Below, piece after piece: positions 38,170 through 52,045 of a stretch of 64,000 nucleotides of DNA. The position numbers were made by a program, and so were the translations under genes. Where the stretch lies: NCBI GenBank assembly GCA_036583965.1, contig JAZBQD010000030.1, forward strand, positions 51,771,551 through 51,835,550, read 5' to 3'. Within the stretch, counting starts at the first letter, position 1. Every line of letters starts with the position of its first letter. Source of the stretch: Prunella strophiata (taxonomy: Eukaryota; Chordata; Aves; Passeriformes; Prunellidae). The notes beneath the pieces were generated by a model. It did no database searches. It was not told the DNA's origin and worked only from the letters and a program-made list of their open reading frames with translations.

Positions 38170-41100
38170 TTAAAATCTTGACATTAAACTGATCCAGAAT
38201 ATAGAAATATACCACACAAACCAACCTTCTGTTGGTCTAAGAAATGCTAAGCTGGTTTAGTTTGCCACCAGTGCTTTTATGTCCATCTCTACATTGTATG
38301 GCACTGCTGTTCTTTATTTCAAGCCTGCCAGTGGTCTCTCAAGTTGTACATGGCAGCCCAAATTAATAGTGGCACCTAGCATTGTTTAGCAGGCTGGATG
38401 TAGTTCTTGCTACTGTTGTCTTCAATGGTCCTAGTTCTCTAAAATAATCTGGGAGTAGGTAGGACTCTTGTAAAAAAAAAAAAGGAAAGGAGAGCACCTT
38501 GCTAAGAGTTGTCAAGGTGGTGTTGCCTTGTTGTAGGAGCAAGAAGTCAGTACCAAACCCCAAAGTTCTTATTATGAAGCTGCAGAATTCCCATTGCTCC
38601 ACCTTGGAGAGACACTGAACTCATGTGCTGTCCTGTGACCTCTCAGCATCACAGAGGGTCAACCCTCTGAGTGTCTTCAGAGATTTTTAGAGGAAACTTT
38701 TAGCTTCTACTATTCATCAAGAATTAGGGAAAAAAAAGAGTTGTGGTGTAGGAAAGTTGGTGTTTGATCTGTTTTGACTATATGGTTGCATGCACTGTGT
38801 GTCAATTTGAAAGTGGATAAATGATTTCTCATTTCATGTGGAGGATTTCACATTAACATTCCCATAAATATAAGGATTTAGGTATGGAATAAGCCCCCTT
38901 AATAATCCCTCTTGCATTCTCCCCCCAGCAAGTTGTTAAAAGCTAGTTTGGACAAAATGCTATTAATGGGACTCATACAGAACAGTCCTGTGCAGGCACC
39001 TACACAGTAATTCATAACATATGGAAGCAACCTATTCTATGCTTTGTGACTGGTAAACTGCCATCCAAAACAATTTACTCACAAAATGAAATTAATACAA
39101 TTTCTTTTAGGACTGGGACCAAAAATGCTGTGCTTGCCTGGTTCCCAGCTTGCTAAAATCTGAATCACCACATTCAGGTAGGAGGCATTAATATTTTCAG
39201 ATATTCCGTGTCATTAGGGAATTCCCCCAAGGCTGGACAGAGGCAAAACTGAGACAGCAATTCTTGATTTCCTTCCCATCTCAGGGCTCTGTTTTGGGTA
39301 AGTATTTTATTCTCCCATCACTTCAATGGCCATGGACAGCCCTGGGCCTCACAGGAGTGGTGTTGGTAGTCTCTGTTACCAGGATTGGGCAGACCTGCTT
39401 GTCTCTCTGAGTCTCAGCCTGCACACATGCATTTATTTAGCCAGTGCAACTGTGCTTAAAAGCAGGTCACTTTTATTTGCTTTTAAGAGTGGTTTCAAAG
39501 TGAAATAAACTGACTCTAGCCACTGTTGAACTGATTTAAGATGTAACCAAACCTCCTTAAATATTTAGAAATAGGTTTAGTTAAATTGATACATTTCTGT
39601 ATATAAAATTTTAGGTGGTCAGCTAATAGATCTTTTCCATTTCTGACTTTTATTATTCTAGTTAGTTTTGTTTAAACACTGGCATATAAGGGGATCTGGA
39701 ATAGATTTTATGCTGCATTTAAGATTAATTTATTCCATCTGTCCCAGGGAGGGAAAAAAGAAACATTCAAAGGAAATATATAATTAAGATAGTAAGTAAA
39801 GCTACCGCAAACTGTAGGTTCTTTTATTTATATATTTTCCCCATTTAACTCTGTTTTATTCTGGTCTTTCACATAATTATGGTGAAAAGGAGACTTCTCT
39901 GTATTAAATTCCAAGCATTTAAAAGGTTTTAATGAATGAGGTGTTAACTCCTGCTCCTTACTTAGGTTTTCTCTGTTACCTGTGCTTCACATTAAGTCCT
40001 CTGTACTGTTCCTTGAAAAAAGAAAAGTTTTAATTACATTATTATACATGTGATGCCGTGATATCAGTTCAAAGACAAAGATAATAGTGAAAATATTTCT
40101 AAGTTAAATTTCCTCAAATTTTAAGCCTTTCACTTAATAGCAGTGGTGGCAAGAACCCAGACACAAAAGTATCAGGAGATTTTGGATCTTTAAAGATGCC
40201 AAAAAAGGAAAGCATTCTGTTGTCAAAACCAAACACTGAGGATGTGAAATGAATATTAGTTTTGCAGGAAGTTCTCTTGCTCCTACCTGCCTAGATCCAT
40301 ATCTAAAATAGGACCTAAGGTACTTTAAAGGGGATGTAAAGCCAATTTTTATGACTGTTCAGATCTATTATCATGGCAAGCCCTACACAGTGGGTAATTG
40401 AGAGATGTGTACCTTCCAAAGGAAACTCCCAATGTATCTGGGGCTCTATGTGCAAGCTGCCCAAGGTTAACCATTTGAGCTTGCATCAGCAAAGTTAAGC
40501 AGCACCTAACTGCAACCTCCATCTGCTATGTCCTCACCAAAGCAAATGCAGGCAGCAGATCCTCCTTCATCACACAATGGTCTCAGTAACTGAGAGCACG
40601 GTGCAGGAGAGCAATAGCTGCAGCCTCCAGCTGAGGAAAGGCAGATTGGGAAGCTGAAAGATGAACTGCATCGGGTCATACTGGGGACTAAAAGAAGGGG
40701 AAGCAAAAGCATCCATTTCCCTGATGAATCCACACTTGGATTCAAATTTCAATATCTTTTCTGCTTCCTGAGTTCTGTCTGCTGGGCTATCATCTTTCCT
40801 GCACCAGCTGGGAGGATGGAATGCAAGCAAAAGAGTGTAGCAGGGTAGGGAGAGAAGAGAAAAGTGTGTCCCTTTTCATGTGACTGAAATTCTGGTGATA
40901 GGGGTGTTCTGTTGGGGAAAAAAGCCCTCCTTTTCATGCAGCATTTGGGATCTCTCTCTTTTCCTGTGCAATTCCAAAACAAAAGGGGACCGATGCCACT
41001 GAAGTTCCTTCTGGCATTATGCTATAAATTAGAGAGGCCTCTTAGCTTTTGCAAGACAGACCAAGAACCCAGCTTAGCAGAGGATTCAGTACCATAGACA

Positions 41101-43840
41101 ATGAAATAGCAAAGATGCCAAAGGACTGGATTTTTCATTCCCAACTAAAACCTTTCAAATTGCTCTGTCTCTACCCTCTGCTACCTGACTCTGGAGGCAG
41201 AATCTCACCCTCTAATAAGGAGTTCTGGATTCCATTCCTGGCACTTTCCACACTACTCTAGGTATTGCAGTGATGAACTTCTCAGTTTACAGAATCTGGC
41301 ATTTATAGAAAAGTTTTTTTTCCTTTAATGGTCCCCATGGAAATTAGCCCTCTGCAGGTCAAGGCTTTGTTAACATTCACTGCTGGACTTGAGACACAGG
41401 GTTGTGGTTTAAAAAAAAATGAGACAATTGCAATTTTGGAAGGAGGAAGAAAATTATGGCTTGGCATGTGGTTCACTCTTCATGCTAGGTCAGCCCTAAA
41501 AGGCTGACTTTTAGACTGGTAAATGTTGCCAAAATAGTTGTGGCAGTTTCTCACATAGACTGTTGGGTTGTTTGGATTTTTAAAGGTTATGATAAGGTCA
41601 GTTTCATTTGTGGTAGGTCTCAAGCCAGACACCCAACCTCCTAAAATTCTACAATTTTGAGGTAAAATACAACTATGCAATAAAAAGCTATTTCTTCAAA
41701 GCACAAAGGTGAGGTTTTCAGTGGAGTTTAAGGGAGCTTGGTTCCCAGGTCCCACTCTTTTAAGTTTCATTTGAAAACTGTAGCACACACACATATTCCT
41801 ACCCAAGTTCATGGTACAGTACAACAAATGCTCATTTTATAAGCAAATTGCTCTTTTTTACTTGAATTCTTGTATATTAATGTTTTTATGGAAAACTTCT
41901 AGCACTCAGTAACAACTGCTATAGAAACTTGACTATTTGGAGTCCTTTTCAGTATCATCCTGAAGCCCAGAACTCTGTGAGAGTACAAGGGGAAGCAGAG
42001 CTGCACCCCATAACTGTTCAGGCTTCTGGCTGGAGGCTTGACCAATGTGGGTGATGAAAAACCCTTTCCAGGGGAAAGTAAAGTCAAGGTGACTCTGCAT
42101 TATGGACATTAGGAATTAATCTTGCCCTCACATTGCAATGATCCCATTCAGACAGATCTTTCCAGGTGGATGTAATCAGTGGTGCCAGGATCAACACCCA
42201 GGACTGGACTTTAGGGCAGTGGCTCTGTGCCAGGCAATGCTGAGTCAGTGCCCCAAGCTCTGTGAGTGCACTGACCAGTCCTGACATCCCAGATAAAGCA
42301 TGAGAGGTGTAGCCTTTGCTGCAAACTTTGATGCAGTCCTAACTGGTGTGAGGGGACTTAGAAGGGCTTAGCAGCAGTTTGGGCAGCCCTGAAGGTGGAA
42401 AGCTTGGTACAAGGGCTATGTGCTATGGTTGTGTGAAGGTCATGCACTTGAATTCCCCTTTTTCTGGTCACCAGCTGGTAGTGTTACACTGCACCTCTTC
42501 TTTGGTGCTCTGCAAGAAGAGAGAGCACCAGCACAATCCAAATGAAACCATCTCTACTTTCTCTAGGACTAGAGAGCTGCTTTCAAGATATCAGTGGATG
42601 GCTAGAGGCCTAAAAGTTTGCACATTTCTCTTAGCCCACTTGGCCAGAGACTACTCTGATCTGTGCTGGCTGACAGAGTAGGGAGCTGTCTTCTTTGGAC
42701 TTGCTGAGGTAGGGAGGCAATGCTTGAGCTGAAGTATGGGTCTGGTGATGCTTGGGTGTTTGCCTTGCTTCTCTGCTGATGAAATTTAAGAGTGCACTGG
42801 CACACATCCACTAAAGCACAGTGGAAATGTTTCAGTTGACACATTTAAAGAAGTGCTAGCCAGTGTCATGGGGTGTCACGTGTGTGAAAAGTGTACCAGG
42901 GAAAGCAGACAATGGACTTGCTGTCACTTTTATGAGGTCAGTGAGACAGTTCTGGCTTCTGGTGAGTGTCTTGAACCCTTCACATATACTCAGTGAATGA
43001 TTATTATATTCAGAAAAGCACTCCTACACTTGGTAACCATGACAACTCCTATTAAATGAAGTTTTTTTGCATGAAATAGTGTGCTTTACAAAGCAGAGAA
43101 AACATTTATTTTCAAGGACCAATCCTGTACCCATTGATGTTCAAAGAGGAAAGATTAAGCCCCTATGGTAGCAGCAGTAAATATTACAGCAGCTTTTACA
43201 TGTAGACTCTTCTGAAACTGAAAATGATCTTCAGGGTTTTTTCCCTTTGCAGCTGGTCATGACAGTAAAAAGTTTTACTCTGGAAAGCAGCTACAGTTAA
43301 AACACTGTTGGATCTCCAAGGGAGATTTTATTTCCTAATTGTTCTACCACATTTAAAAAAAAAAAAGTTTTGAATTACCTGTGATACAATTTTTTAATCA
43401 CAAGATTGGCAGTCAGATGGTTCTACTAGGTTTAAAAGTTTTTACTTAAACTTTTCATCTAGTAGCTGTGAATTTTAGCCACTGATGTATCAAACCAACT
43501 ATCAAGAATGTTTATATTATGCATAAAACAGGCAATGATAAACACAGTGAAGTAGGTCACTGAAATAAAAAGTAAGCAATTTTTGCTAGAAGATATTTGA
43601 TTTCATTTCCACTTCTGAGATCTGTAAGCAGGAGTAGGTTTACTGGTGTAGAGGGAGATGTTAAAGTCCCACTTGCTCTGGCTGGTGTAGGAGCTCCTGT
43701 GTCCAGTGGCTTTGTGCAGCCTTCCCTTCCCCTCCCTTGTTAGACTGAGGCTGTGACTGCCATTTCCCTTCTCTCATGTTGAGAGCAGCCTTGAATGTGT
43801 GATCTCTCTGCCTGTGCTGAGAACATTAGCAGGCAATGAT
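38170..43840. other. Intergenic DNA, no gene seen
   Basis: AT-rich sequence upstream of FAM124A. It has short A/T runs and many short frames without domain-like content, and no recognisable transposon or RNA gene. Confidence 0.7.
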
Positions 43841-43844
43841 GAGA

Positions 43845-43974
43845 TGTTCAGGGCTGGGTTGGATGGGGCTCTGAGCAACCTGGTGCAGTGGAAGTTGCCC
43901 CTGCCCATGGCACAGAGGTTGGAACTAAATGATCTTAAAGGACCTTTCTGACCTAAAGCATTCAATGGTTCTAC
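43845..43974 (+). mobile_element. CR1 LINE 3'-end fragment
   Basis: The sequence TTCAGGGCTGGGTTGGATGG, then GGCTCTGAGCAACCTGGTGC, CCCCTGCCCATGGCACAGAG, GTTGGAACTAAATGATCTTA and a degenerate CATTCAATGGTTCTAC terminus is a forward-oriented avian CR1 3' end, moderately diverged. Confidence 0.95.
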
Positions 43975-46900
43975 CAAAACTTGGCAAGGAAGGAAAGCAG
44001 AGTCTTGTGCAGGAACCACAGGAAGAAAATCATTGGGACTTAAATAGAAACACTCTGCCCCAAAATACAGGCCAGGCAGATTTTTAATTTCTTATCAGAG
44101 CTGCTAAATTATTGAAAGAATGTAAAATTTCCCAATTTTCTGGTTCATCCATTTGTACCAGGGTGGTCTTTTCTGAGAGTTTATGGATCATATTAAAGGT
44201 CTCGACTAAACCTGCAAGCTGCATCATGCAGTGACCCACAGAGCCAGGAGCTCTCATTCTTGTGCAGCAGAGCCACTCAGCAGCTAACACTCAGCTAAAG
44301 GGAGGAGGCACCTCTGCCCTTCTCTCCTGTCCCTGACTGTATGTGCACCTCCTCATCTCCACACTGCCTGGAGAATGTGAAGGAGCTGATCTGACTGAAA
44401 ACCAGCCTTGCAAAAGAAAGAAATGGTTCATCTTCAGAAATATGATTTTCCTGGACAGACTCAACTTCTCCTTGCACCAAGTCCAGCAGCAAGACAAAAA
44501 AGAGGGACAGAACAGCATGGTTGTCAGTGGATGGCTCCTCCAAGGCAGAGGACAGCACCCCAACATCTCAGATTCAATTTTACTTCAGCTGCTGTTCTCA
44601 CACTGCACTGAAAGATTTGCAGAATTGTAACTGGGCCAAATAAAAGTATAAAGGGCAGAAACTTGGCCCAAAACCCCATTAGGCAGAAAGGATTATTAGG
44701 AAAGAAATTTGGATGCTATTTCTGTGGTCTGCAAGTTTTAACTGAAAATTACATAGATTTTTTTGGCTTGTGTAAATCAACTTTAAAAAATATCTTTGAT
44801 GTTTAAGAAGCTCAGACATGTAATAGCTGGCTCTGGCATTTTGCAAGAAGTTCATAAAAAAGCCTAAGACCATTAGTATTGGTTGTAAACTCATTCTGTA
44901 GCCTGAGAGCCATCTGCTTATCTCCAGAGTTTATTGCCTTCCATCTACCTTAGTGTTTTGGATGGCTGCCCATCACTGAAGCACATGAGTGCCTTTCCTT
45001 CAAACTGCTGTGCCTCCTGGATTCCCTAGCTGCTCTGCAATCTTCTTTTATTAGAGACTATTGAAATAGTTGTACTAGGTCATATCCAAGGTCCATCTAG
45101 CCCAGCATCTATCTCATCCAGTAGCCAGAAGCAGACATTTAAGAAAAGCATAAGGACAGGACAAACTTCTGATACTTCCATGATTTATCTCCAGATGTAA
45201 CTTTGATATGCTGCAAGGGCAGGGAACAAAAGAGTGTACAAAGTGGATCAGAACTTATCCCACTTCTTATTGTCCAGCAGTTTGGCTAGGAGAAAATGTG
45301 GCTGATTTTATGATTACTACACATTCTAGCAGCATTCTCTAAGCATTATGTAGAGGTGAGGAAAAAATCTTAATGAAACAAGAAAGCTGTCTTGGTAGCA
45401 GTTACACTGTGATTTCTCTCCCTATGGAATTCTGCACTGTGTAGGTGATGAAGCATACAATGGCTGGTGTCCCCAGCTTTGATGTGCTTCAGTTGGGGGC
45501 TTTGATGTAGCAAAACTTGTTGGTGAATCTGCCCAAACCTCCACACTAGTGACTGGCAGTGCTGCTGCCAGGAGCTGCTGTTTTATAGGTATCCAGTGTT
45601 CTATAGGTACCATCCTGTGCACAGACCACCACAGAAAACACACCAGAGGAAGCATCCAGCTATCAAGGCTGCTGACTGCACTTCTCAGCTCCAAGCTCTT
45701 TGATGCACAAATCAAAGTGGAAGGAAACCCATCTGTATTTAAATGTTCTGTCTGTCAGGAAGGAAGAAGATCCTGTTCATGACAGTAAGATTGAAATGTG
45801 TCCTCTCTCCATCAAGCTACAGGATTTGGCCTGGCTCTGCACAGCCCTGCTAGTCATGTTAGCCCTCTGCCTGGATTCCCTTGGGCCACAGCTGCAACAA
45901 CAGTATCAGCCTGGCTCCTCTGCTGTGGCAGAGTGGAGGAGGAGGGCTAAACTCTCATTTCCCTGCTCACCAGATATTTTATTGGTTCCTATAAAGTTTC
46001 ATGTGGCCAGTCTGCTGGGAGTGCAGGGGCTGTGTGACCCAGGCTGGGAGGGTGTGCTGACACAAACAGCCCCATATCCCACAGGAAGCCTCCAGAATCC
46101 ATAGGAAGCCTCTGTAGCCCAGGAGAATGCAAACTGCATTCAAGCTTTTAAAACACACCAGCTCTCAAAGATGAAAGGGAAAGGTCTGACTGTAATTGTG
46201 CCCACTGCTGCACCTACTGCAACAGGTCTCCTGTGAAAACAGACACTGCCAGAGTGTAACAGGTAAAGTCTTTGCAGGTGAACTTAGAAATAATGATACA
46301 AATAAAAACATTTACTTTACTAATCAGGATCAGGTTTTGCAATGCCGATGGACACGAAATAGAAAAGTTTGTTTCTAAACTTACTCCTTTTCTCTGCTAA
46401 TTGCTGGATTTCCCCCAGACTTGGGCCCATGAAGCTCAGTGGCAAATAGATCCTTTCAGAGAGCCCAGATGGGCAGTAAAAGGATGGCTTGGGAAAAGGT
46501 TTCCAAAAGCTGTTCTCAAGGCACCTAACATGTAGCAGCTAAAAGAAGGACAATAGCATGTGCAAGACACTCTTAATCCAAATCCCAGCAATGGAGTTAC
46601 ATGATAGGCTGCTGCCTCTTGCCCCTTAATTTATGAAGGATCAAGTGGTATTAGAGCCAGTCTGCTATCATCATAAAGTGCTCATCACAGCAGGTCAGCA
46701 TGGAAAAAAATGCCACTCCATGGAGAATAGGGAATAAATTCATCATCTCTCTTTAACTTGATATTCAAGGAAGCTGATCAGCATGTCCCTGTCTGAGGAA
46801 TGTTGTTTATACTCAAAGAAATGGGATGTGACTTACATGAAATGGTTTAGATGTGGATTCTGGACAAAACAGAGTTTCATGAAACTGGTGGAAGAGTTAT

Positions 46901-49900
46901 GTTCGTTGTCTGAAAATGCAACATTGATCTTAACTTTAAGGCAACACTGTCCATTAGTTTTATCTGTTCAGAAAATGGTACTGCTGTGTACTATGAACAG
47001 CATTCTGTGTTTGCAGGACTGATCTCATAAATAGTTTTTTCCAGATATTTTCCATGATAATGCTATAGATATGAAGACCACAAAAAAAGTCTTAAGTTTT
47101 TCTTAAGACTAAAAATGTCTAGGAACTTATAAATATTTTATTCCAAGTCTGCCAAAGGAAAAAGTCAAAAAGATAATTTTAAGCACTTGTCTTTGCTTAA
47201 AGCATGTGAAAATAAGTTTTACAAGTTATTGCAGATTGTCCAGAAGTTTCTCCCATAAATACTCTTCAGCAATTCTGTTCATGGAGTAATGATAAAGATG
47301 TCAAGTTTACTCATCTGGGATTTATCAAATAAAATCTCATCCTACATTTAGACAATCACTTTCAGTCTCATCCATTTAAAGTTAGGTGTCTACATCTGTG
47401 CTTAAGATGTGGTTATAAAACTGATTGGATGTTCAGTGCTTACTGTTCACAGACAATGCAGATGCTCAGTAGTCTTAGGAATCTGCAACTCTTTTATTGC
47501 TCTATATATGAGCCATTAATTCAAATGTTGGTTGCAGAGGATAAGGAAGCTCTCAAGCATGTGAGAAAGGGATGTAGTGGTTGATAGAAAAGCAGAGAAT
47601 GCTATTATACCATCCAAGGTTACACCATTCCTCTATCTTCCTCCAGTTTACATATACATTGCCATCTTCTGTCCTTTATTTTGAGTTGTGGCCATAAAGA
47701 GATTACTTTTTTAACAAGTATCTTTTTTTTTAGGCTGACACACCTCGACCTCCTTTATCTCATCTTCAGTGTTTCCACCCTATTTGTTCATCTTCCTCAA
47801 AACTCCACTGCTTCTCTTGGTGCTCTCAGGAAGACACAGCAGAAATACTTCTTACTATGAGTTTCCAGCATCTGCATATTGTCCTCAAAAAGTCAGCTGA
47901 AGTTTGGAGAATGTTTAGTGTAAGGTAGTGCTGGAGCAGAACACTGTACTTCTGTGCTTCTATCAGCAAAGGCAATGCCACCTTCTTCTTCCATTCTCCC
48001 TCTACACAAGTCTGTGCTCAACACATGAGAGAGACAGGCAGGTTTGGTCCAAAGAACCAAATAGTGTCAACTTCTAGGTAAAAATGAGAGGCATGAATCA
48101 CCAGCACAGAGGACAAGCACAAGATAGAAGAGTAGTCTACATTTGGAGAATATTTAAAGGAAATTACTTGTCTGAAAGAAGATTTGAAAGAGAAGAAATT
48201 TTCTGTCTGTGAAAGCAGGGGGCCATTCTCTGAGTGGAGATGTGTGTGCAGCTCTATTTTGTATTCAAGGTAAGCAGTGACCTTACTGAACAGGTATTGG
48301 ACAGAAAGAATTTTGCTTAGTAATAGACATCTTCTGAGCACTCTCAAGTGAAGGAGCTAAGCAGACCTGGACATCTGCCTGCCTGAGTTAATGGAGAAAG
48401 ACAGGCACCTTCAGGGTGATTCACATTGCATGGTGTCTCTCGTAATAATTTAAAAAGAGGACTACACATGGGTGATAGGGAAACTGTCCAGGCTTATGAT
48501 AGTATTCTCTACAGATACTGAAAAATTCCTTACTCTTGAAGGGCCCTTATAATACTAGCTATAAACTGCAGTGAATGTAACTGCCTCAGCATACTGCCTG
48601 CTTCTCCTAGATAAACATTTCTTGTGGGATAAGATCATTTATCTGAAGAAGAAAAGTTTCATTAGTAACTACTATAGTTACTGTGGTTGCAGTATCATGA
48701 GATCACCCACATGAAGAAAACATTTATTGGATTGTTTGAGTGATTACTTCCTTTCCTGTGTTTTTGGCAAAGTTTTTGGGCAGTGGAAGAAGTAAATGGA
48801 CCAAAAAAGTCTTATTCACCTCCCCACCCACATTGTCACCCTTGATTATATCAGCCATGATACAATAACACGTGTTTAAACATTCTGTAAGTAAGGAAGA
48901 ATTTTAATGGGTGATAATGGTGGAAGCTCATAGTGTAGCTTGTGACCAATTTTGCAGTGGTTGTGGAAAGTGTAGTAGGTGGCTCAGGCAACCAAGTGTG
49001 GGCTCTGGAATATTTCACCAGCCAATGAAAAATAGCAGTGGTTTACTGTCCTGTAACTGTATAGTGGTTTATCTCCTGTAGTTTCTCTTCTACTGTGAGT
49101 GACTAAAAAGCACAGGAGTATCTATCCACCTTGTAGGGGAAGCAAAAGGCTGGACATGGGAAAGCCAACCTTCTCACAGAGCAGGTGCCTGGTTTTAAAG
49201 TTTGATCTTGCCGGGGAATTGAGAGGGTTGATGGCTTTGTTGAAGGGGTAGGTAAAATTTACACAGTACTTAGAAGATAGGAAGAATTGTAAGAATGTTG
49301 TCTTTGTTGTTTTGCATATGTTAGTGAAATCTAAAAGACTATGAATCCTACTGCTAATCTGATATCTTTATTTGAAAAAAAAAAAACCCTCAGCTTTCCA
49401 TTGCATCTTCAGTAGCAGAATATTTACTTAGTCTATAACAAGAGATATTGCTATTTGCTTTTCTCACTATTTGTACAGATGTGGTTATGAGAGGAAACCT
49501 TTCCATAATATTCATCATACTGTTATTTGAACTAATTTTAGAACTACTCCTCAGTTACAACTTGGCTTTCTTTTCTTTTCTTTTCCATTCAATTAAGAAA
49601 TGTCTGAAGTCCTGCTCTCACTCTTCTGCACTGCAGCTTGGCAAAAATCCCTTGCATGGAAAGGAGCTCCCCTGATCCTGAGTGCCCTGCCCAGGGAGCA
49701 AGGGATGGGGTGTGGTGTGGCTGTTGCAGCTGGACCCTTGGCTGTGGGCTGCCTGTCTGCTGCCCTGAACAGCACTGGAGTCTCTGTGTGTCAGGAGATC
49801 TCCCTGTCTCCCATGTAGCAGATGTTCTTGGAGAAGATTTGTGGGCAAGCAGACCCTCTGATGAACTTTAAACACCCAGGATGTGACACATATCCCTCTG

Positions 49901-51322
49901 GACTTCCTTCAAAGTCAGGGAAGATAAATATGTCTTCTGAGTCATCTACAGAGGAATTTGTTCTCTTCCAAGTAGTAGGCAGCACACTTTTGGAGAGTAG
50001 GTGGTGTCTTAAGCAACTAATATCACTACTTAGAGTTAGTGAAACCAAAATCCCATATATGTACCTGCAAGGTGGATTTTGTGCCCTGAACCAGAAAAGT
50101 CACATAATTCCAGTCTAGGTGATCCATGACCAGACAAGCAGTTTATTGGAATGCTGCCTTGTATCTATACATATGTCATGGGATTACATGAGCTTTTATG
50201 GACATTCAGGGGTCAGGTGGCCAGTTCCAGCAGGGTGGCTGGGGACAATGGAAAGCAGCCACAAAGAAGGCAGATGTTGTGTTATAAGGTGCTACTGGTG
50301 TTTATCTGAATTTCATTTTACACCAAGATCTGCAGAAGTCGCATGCCTCACATCTTCTGGAGGCATTTGAGTTCCAGCAGCTCAAGTGATATTTTGTAGG
50401 AATATAGCTCTTTAAGTGATGGGCTTCTTTATCTGCTGCTTTGAAGTTACACTTGGGCATGAGAAGAAAGGGGCTACTTGTAGACAATTAGAAATCCACT
50501 CTAGCTTTTGTCAGTGAGATTCTAAGCCTGTCTACTAAAAAGCCATCAAGCATTTCCTTTCCCACTTCACAATTAAATGTCCTTGATGTGACCTGCAATC
50601 CTGTGGTGCTGACAGAAGTCCTTGTCTAACACCTTTCCATCCATGGCTGTGGAAGGAAGATGTTGGAAGGTATGTCTGTATGGAGGAATGGAGCACAGTT
50701 CTGAGATTCCACAGCTGGTGGGGACACTCCTAAGCCATGTGGACTTAGGAGCTCAGGTCCCAAATCATGCTGACTGAAGTCATGCAACAGCACATCTGGA
50801 ACAAGGTTTGTGAAACTGGGTGCAGCGCCCTGTGAACACAGACTGCTTTGGGACCTGAGCCATATAATATCCACTTACCTTCCTTCCATCTTCATAGCAT
50901 TCTGTGAACATAATTAATTATTTTCCAGCTGAAACCAGGACAAGTTTACATTAAGGGGTTCTCTCTAGTTATTTCTTGCTCCTTAAAGGCTGTGTTTTAA
51001 ATTTTTTTCATGCTTATGCAGCAGGGAACCTCCCTAACAGACTGGATAATCTGGCCTTCAGTGCCAGTGGAAAAGCAGAGTCTGACTCTTGCATGAGTGG
51101 TCACATGGTGATCATTCATCTCACTAATGAGAACGTTCCCCCTAATCTGCTGTGTGTTTTCCAGTCCCTCCTGGTCACCTCCTTTTCTGCATTGCACAAG
51201 AACTGGATTATGACTGAGAGTAATTTCTTTTTAACTTGTGCAAAAGATAAAAATCTAGAAGCAGTCTATAAGTAACTGAAATCTGACTGCACTCAGGGTA
51301 ATAGGTGTCATGTGTACATATG
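43975..51322. other. Intergenic DNA with one possible ancient repeat
   Basis: Apart from a possible old repeat at 45075-45200, I see only unique AT-rich sequence and short frames in this interval. None of the frames shows a domain, a convincing splice-site pair or a family I recognise. Confidence 0.65.
45075..45200. repeat. Possible ancient interspersed repeat
   Basis: ACTAGGTCATATCCAAGGTC, then CATCTAGCCCAGCATCTATC, CAGTAGCCAGAAGCAGACA and AAGCATAAGGACAGGACAAA resembles a decayed repeat that I recall from reptile and bird genomes, with the hallmark GGTCCATCTAGCCCAGTATC. The family is not assigned. Confidence 0.4.
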
Positions 51323-51325
51323 CAT

Positions 51326-51366
<41 letters not shown>

Positions 51367-51372
51367 CACACA
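51323..51372. repeat. Compound (CA)n(TA)n microsatellite
   Basis: About eleven CA units pass directly into about ten TA units and end in ACACACATG. Alternating purine-pyrimidine DNA of this kind is length-variable and can adopt Z-DNA or cruciform structure. Confidence 0.95.
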
Positions 51373-51917
51373 TGTATGGTAGAGGGTATAGCTCAAGTCA
51401 GGAGCTCCCTGTATCTACACCTCTATTGAAGAGAAACTTTTATGGTAGGAGTGCACAGATGTTTGTGACATTAAACTTGGTGTCTTTGATCTTTCTCCCA
51501 AATGTGCATGATAGGTGAGATAAGCCATTATGCAGCCAGAACAGCGGGCAAGGATGAAAATTAGCCTGTCATTCCAATACTGACTTTGTTACAGCTGAAT
51601 TAGAACAGAGCTTGGAAGCAGGTGGACAGAAAGTAAGAGAAGAACTTCACAAAAATGGAGGTGATGAGCTGGAAGAAAATGAGGGAGAAACCGCCCATAC
51701 TTAGGAAGGTGCTGCAAGAAGTTTAACAAGTTAGGGACTTTTCCAGGGGTGTGGAAGTCATTTGAGATGAGTTCTCACTCAGAGAAGTGTCATTTTGAGG
51801 TCTCATTGATCTCTTCTAATGTTCTCATGCTATTGACTACATAAGGAAAGACTCAGACAGGAGGAGCACAGCATTTCACATCTTTCATTAGACCAATTTG
51901 TTTCTTTGGGGCTGGGG

Positions 51918-52045
51918 TTTTTTTTTTTTTTTTTTTTGTTTTTTTTTTTTTTTTTTTTTGTTTTGTTTTGTTTTGTCTTGGTTTGGTTTTAATTGTTGTT
52001 GTTGTTGGGGTTGTTTTGTTTTATTTTGATTTGTTTTGTTTTTCT
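51918..52045. repeat. T/G-rich low-complexity tract
   Basis: A T20 run, one G, a T21 run, then TTTTG units, TTG units and TTTTATTTTGATTTG. One strand is almost purely T and G for about 130 bp. No element body is seen next to it. Confidence 0.93.
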
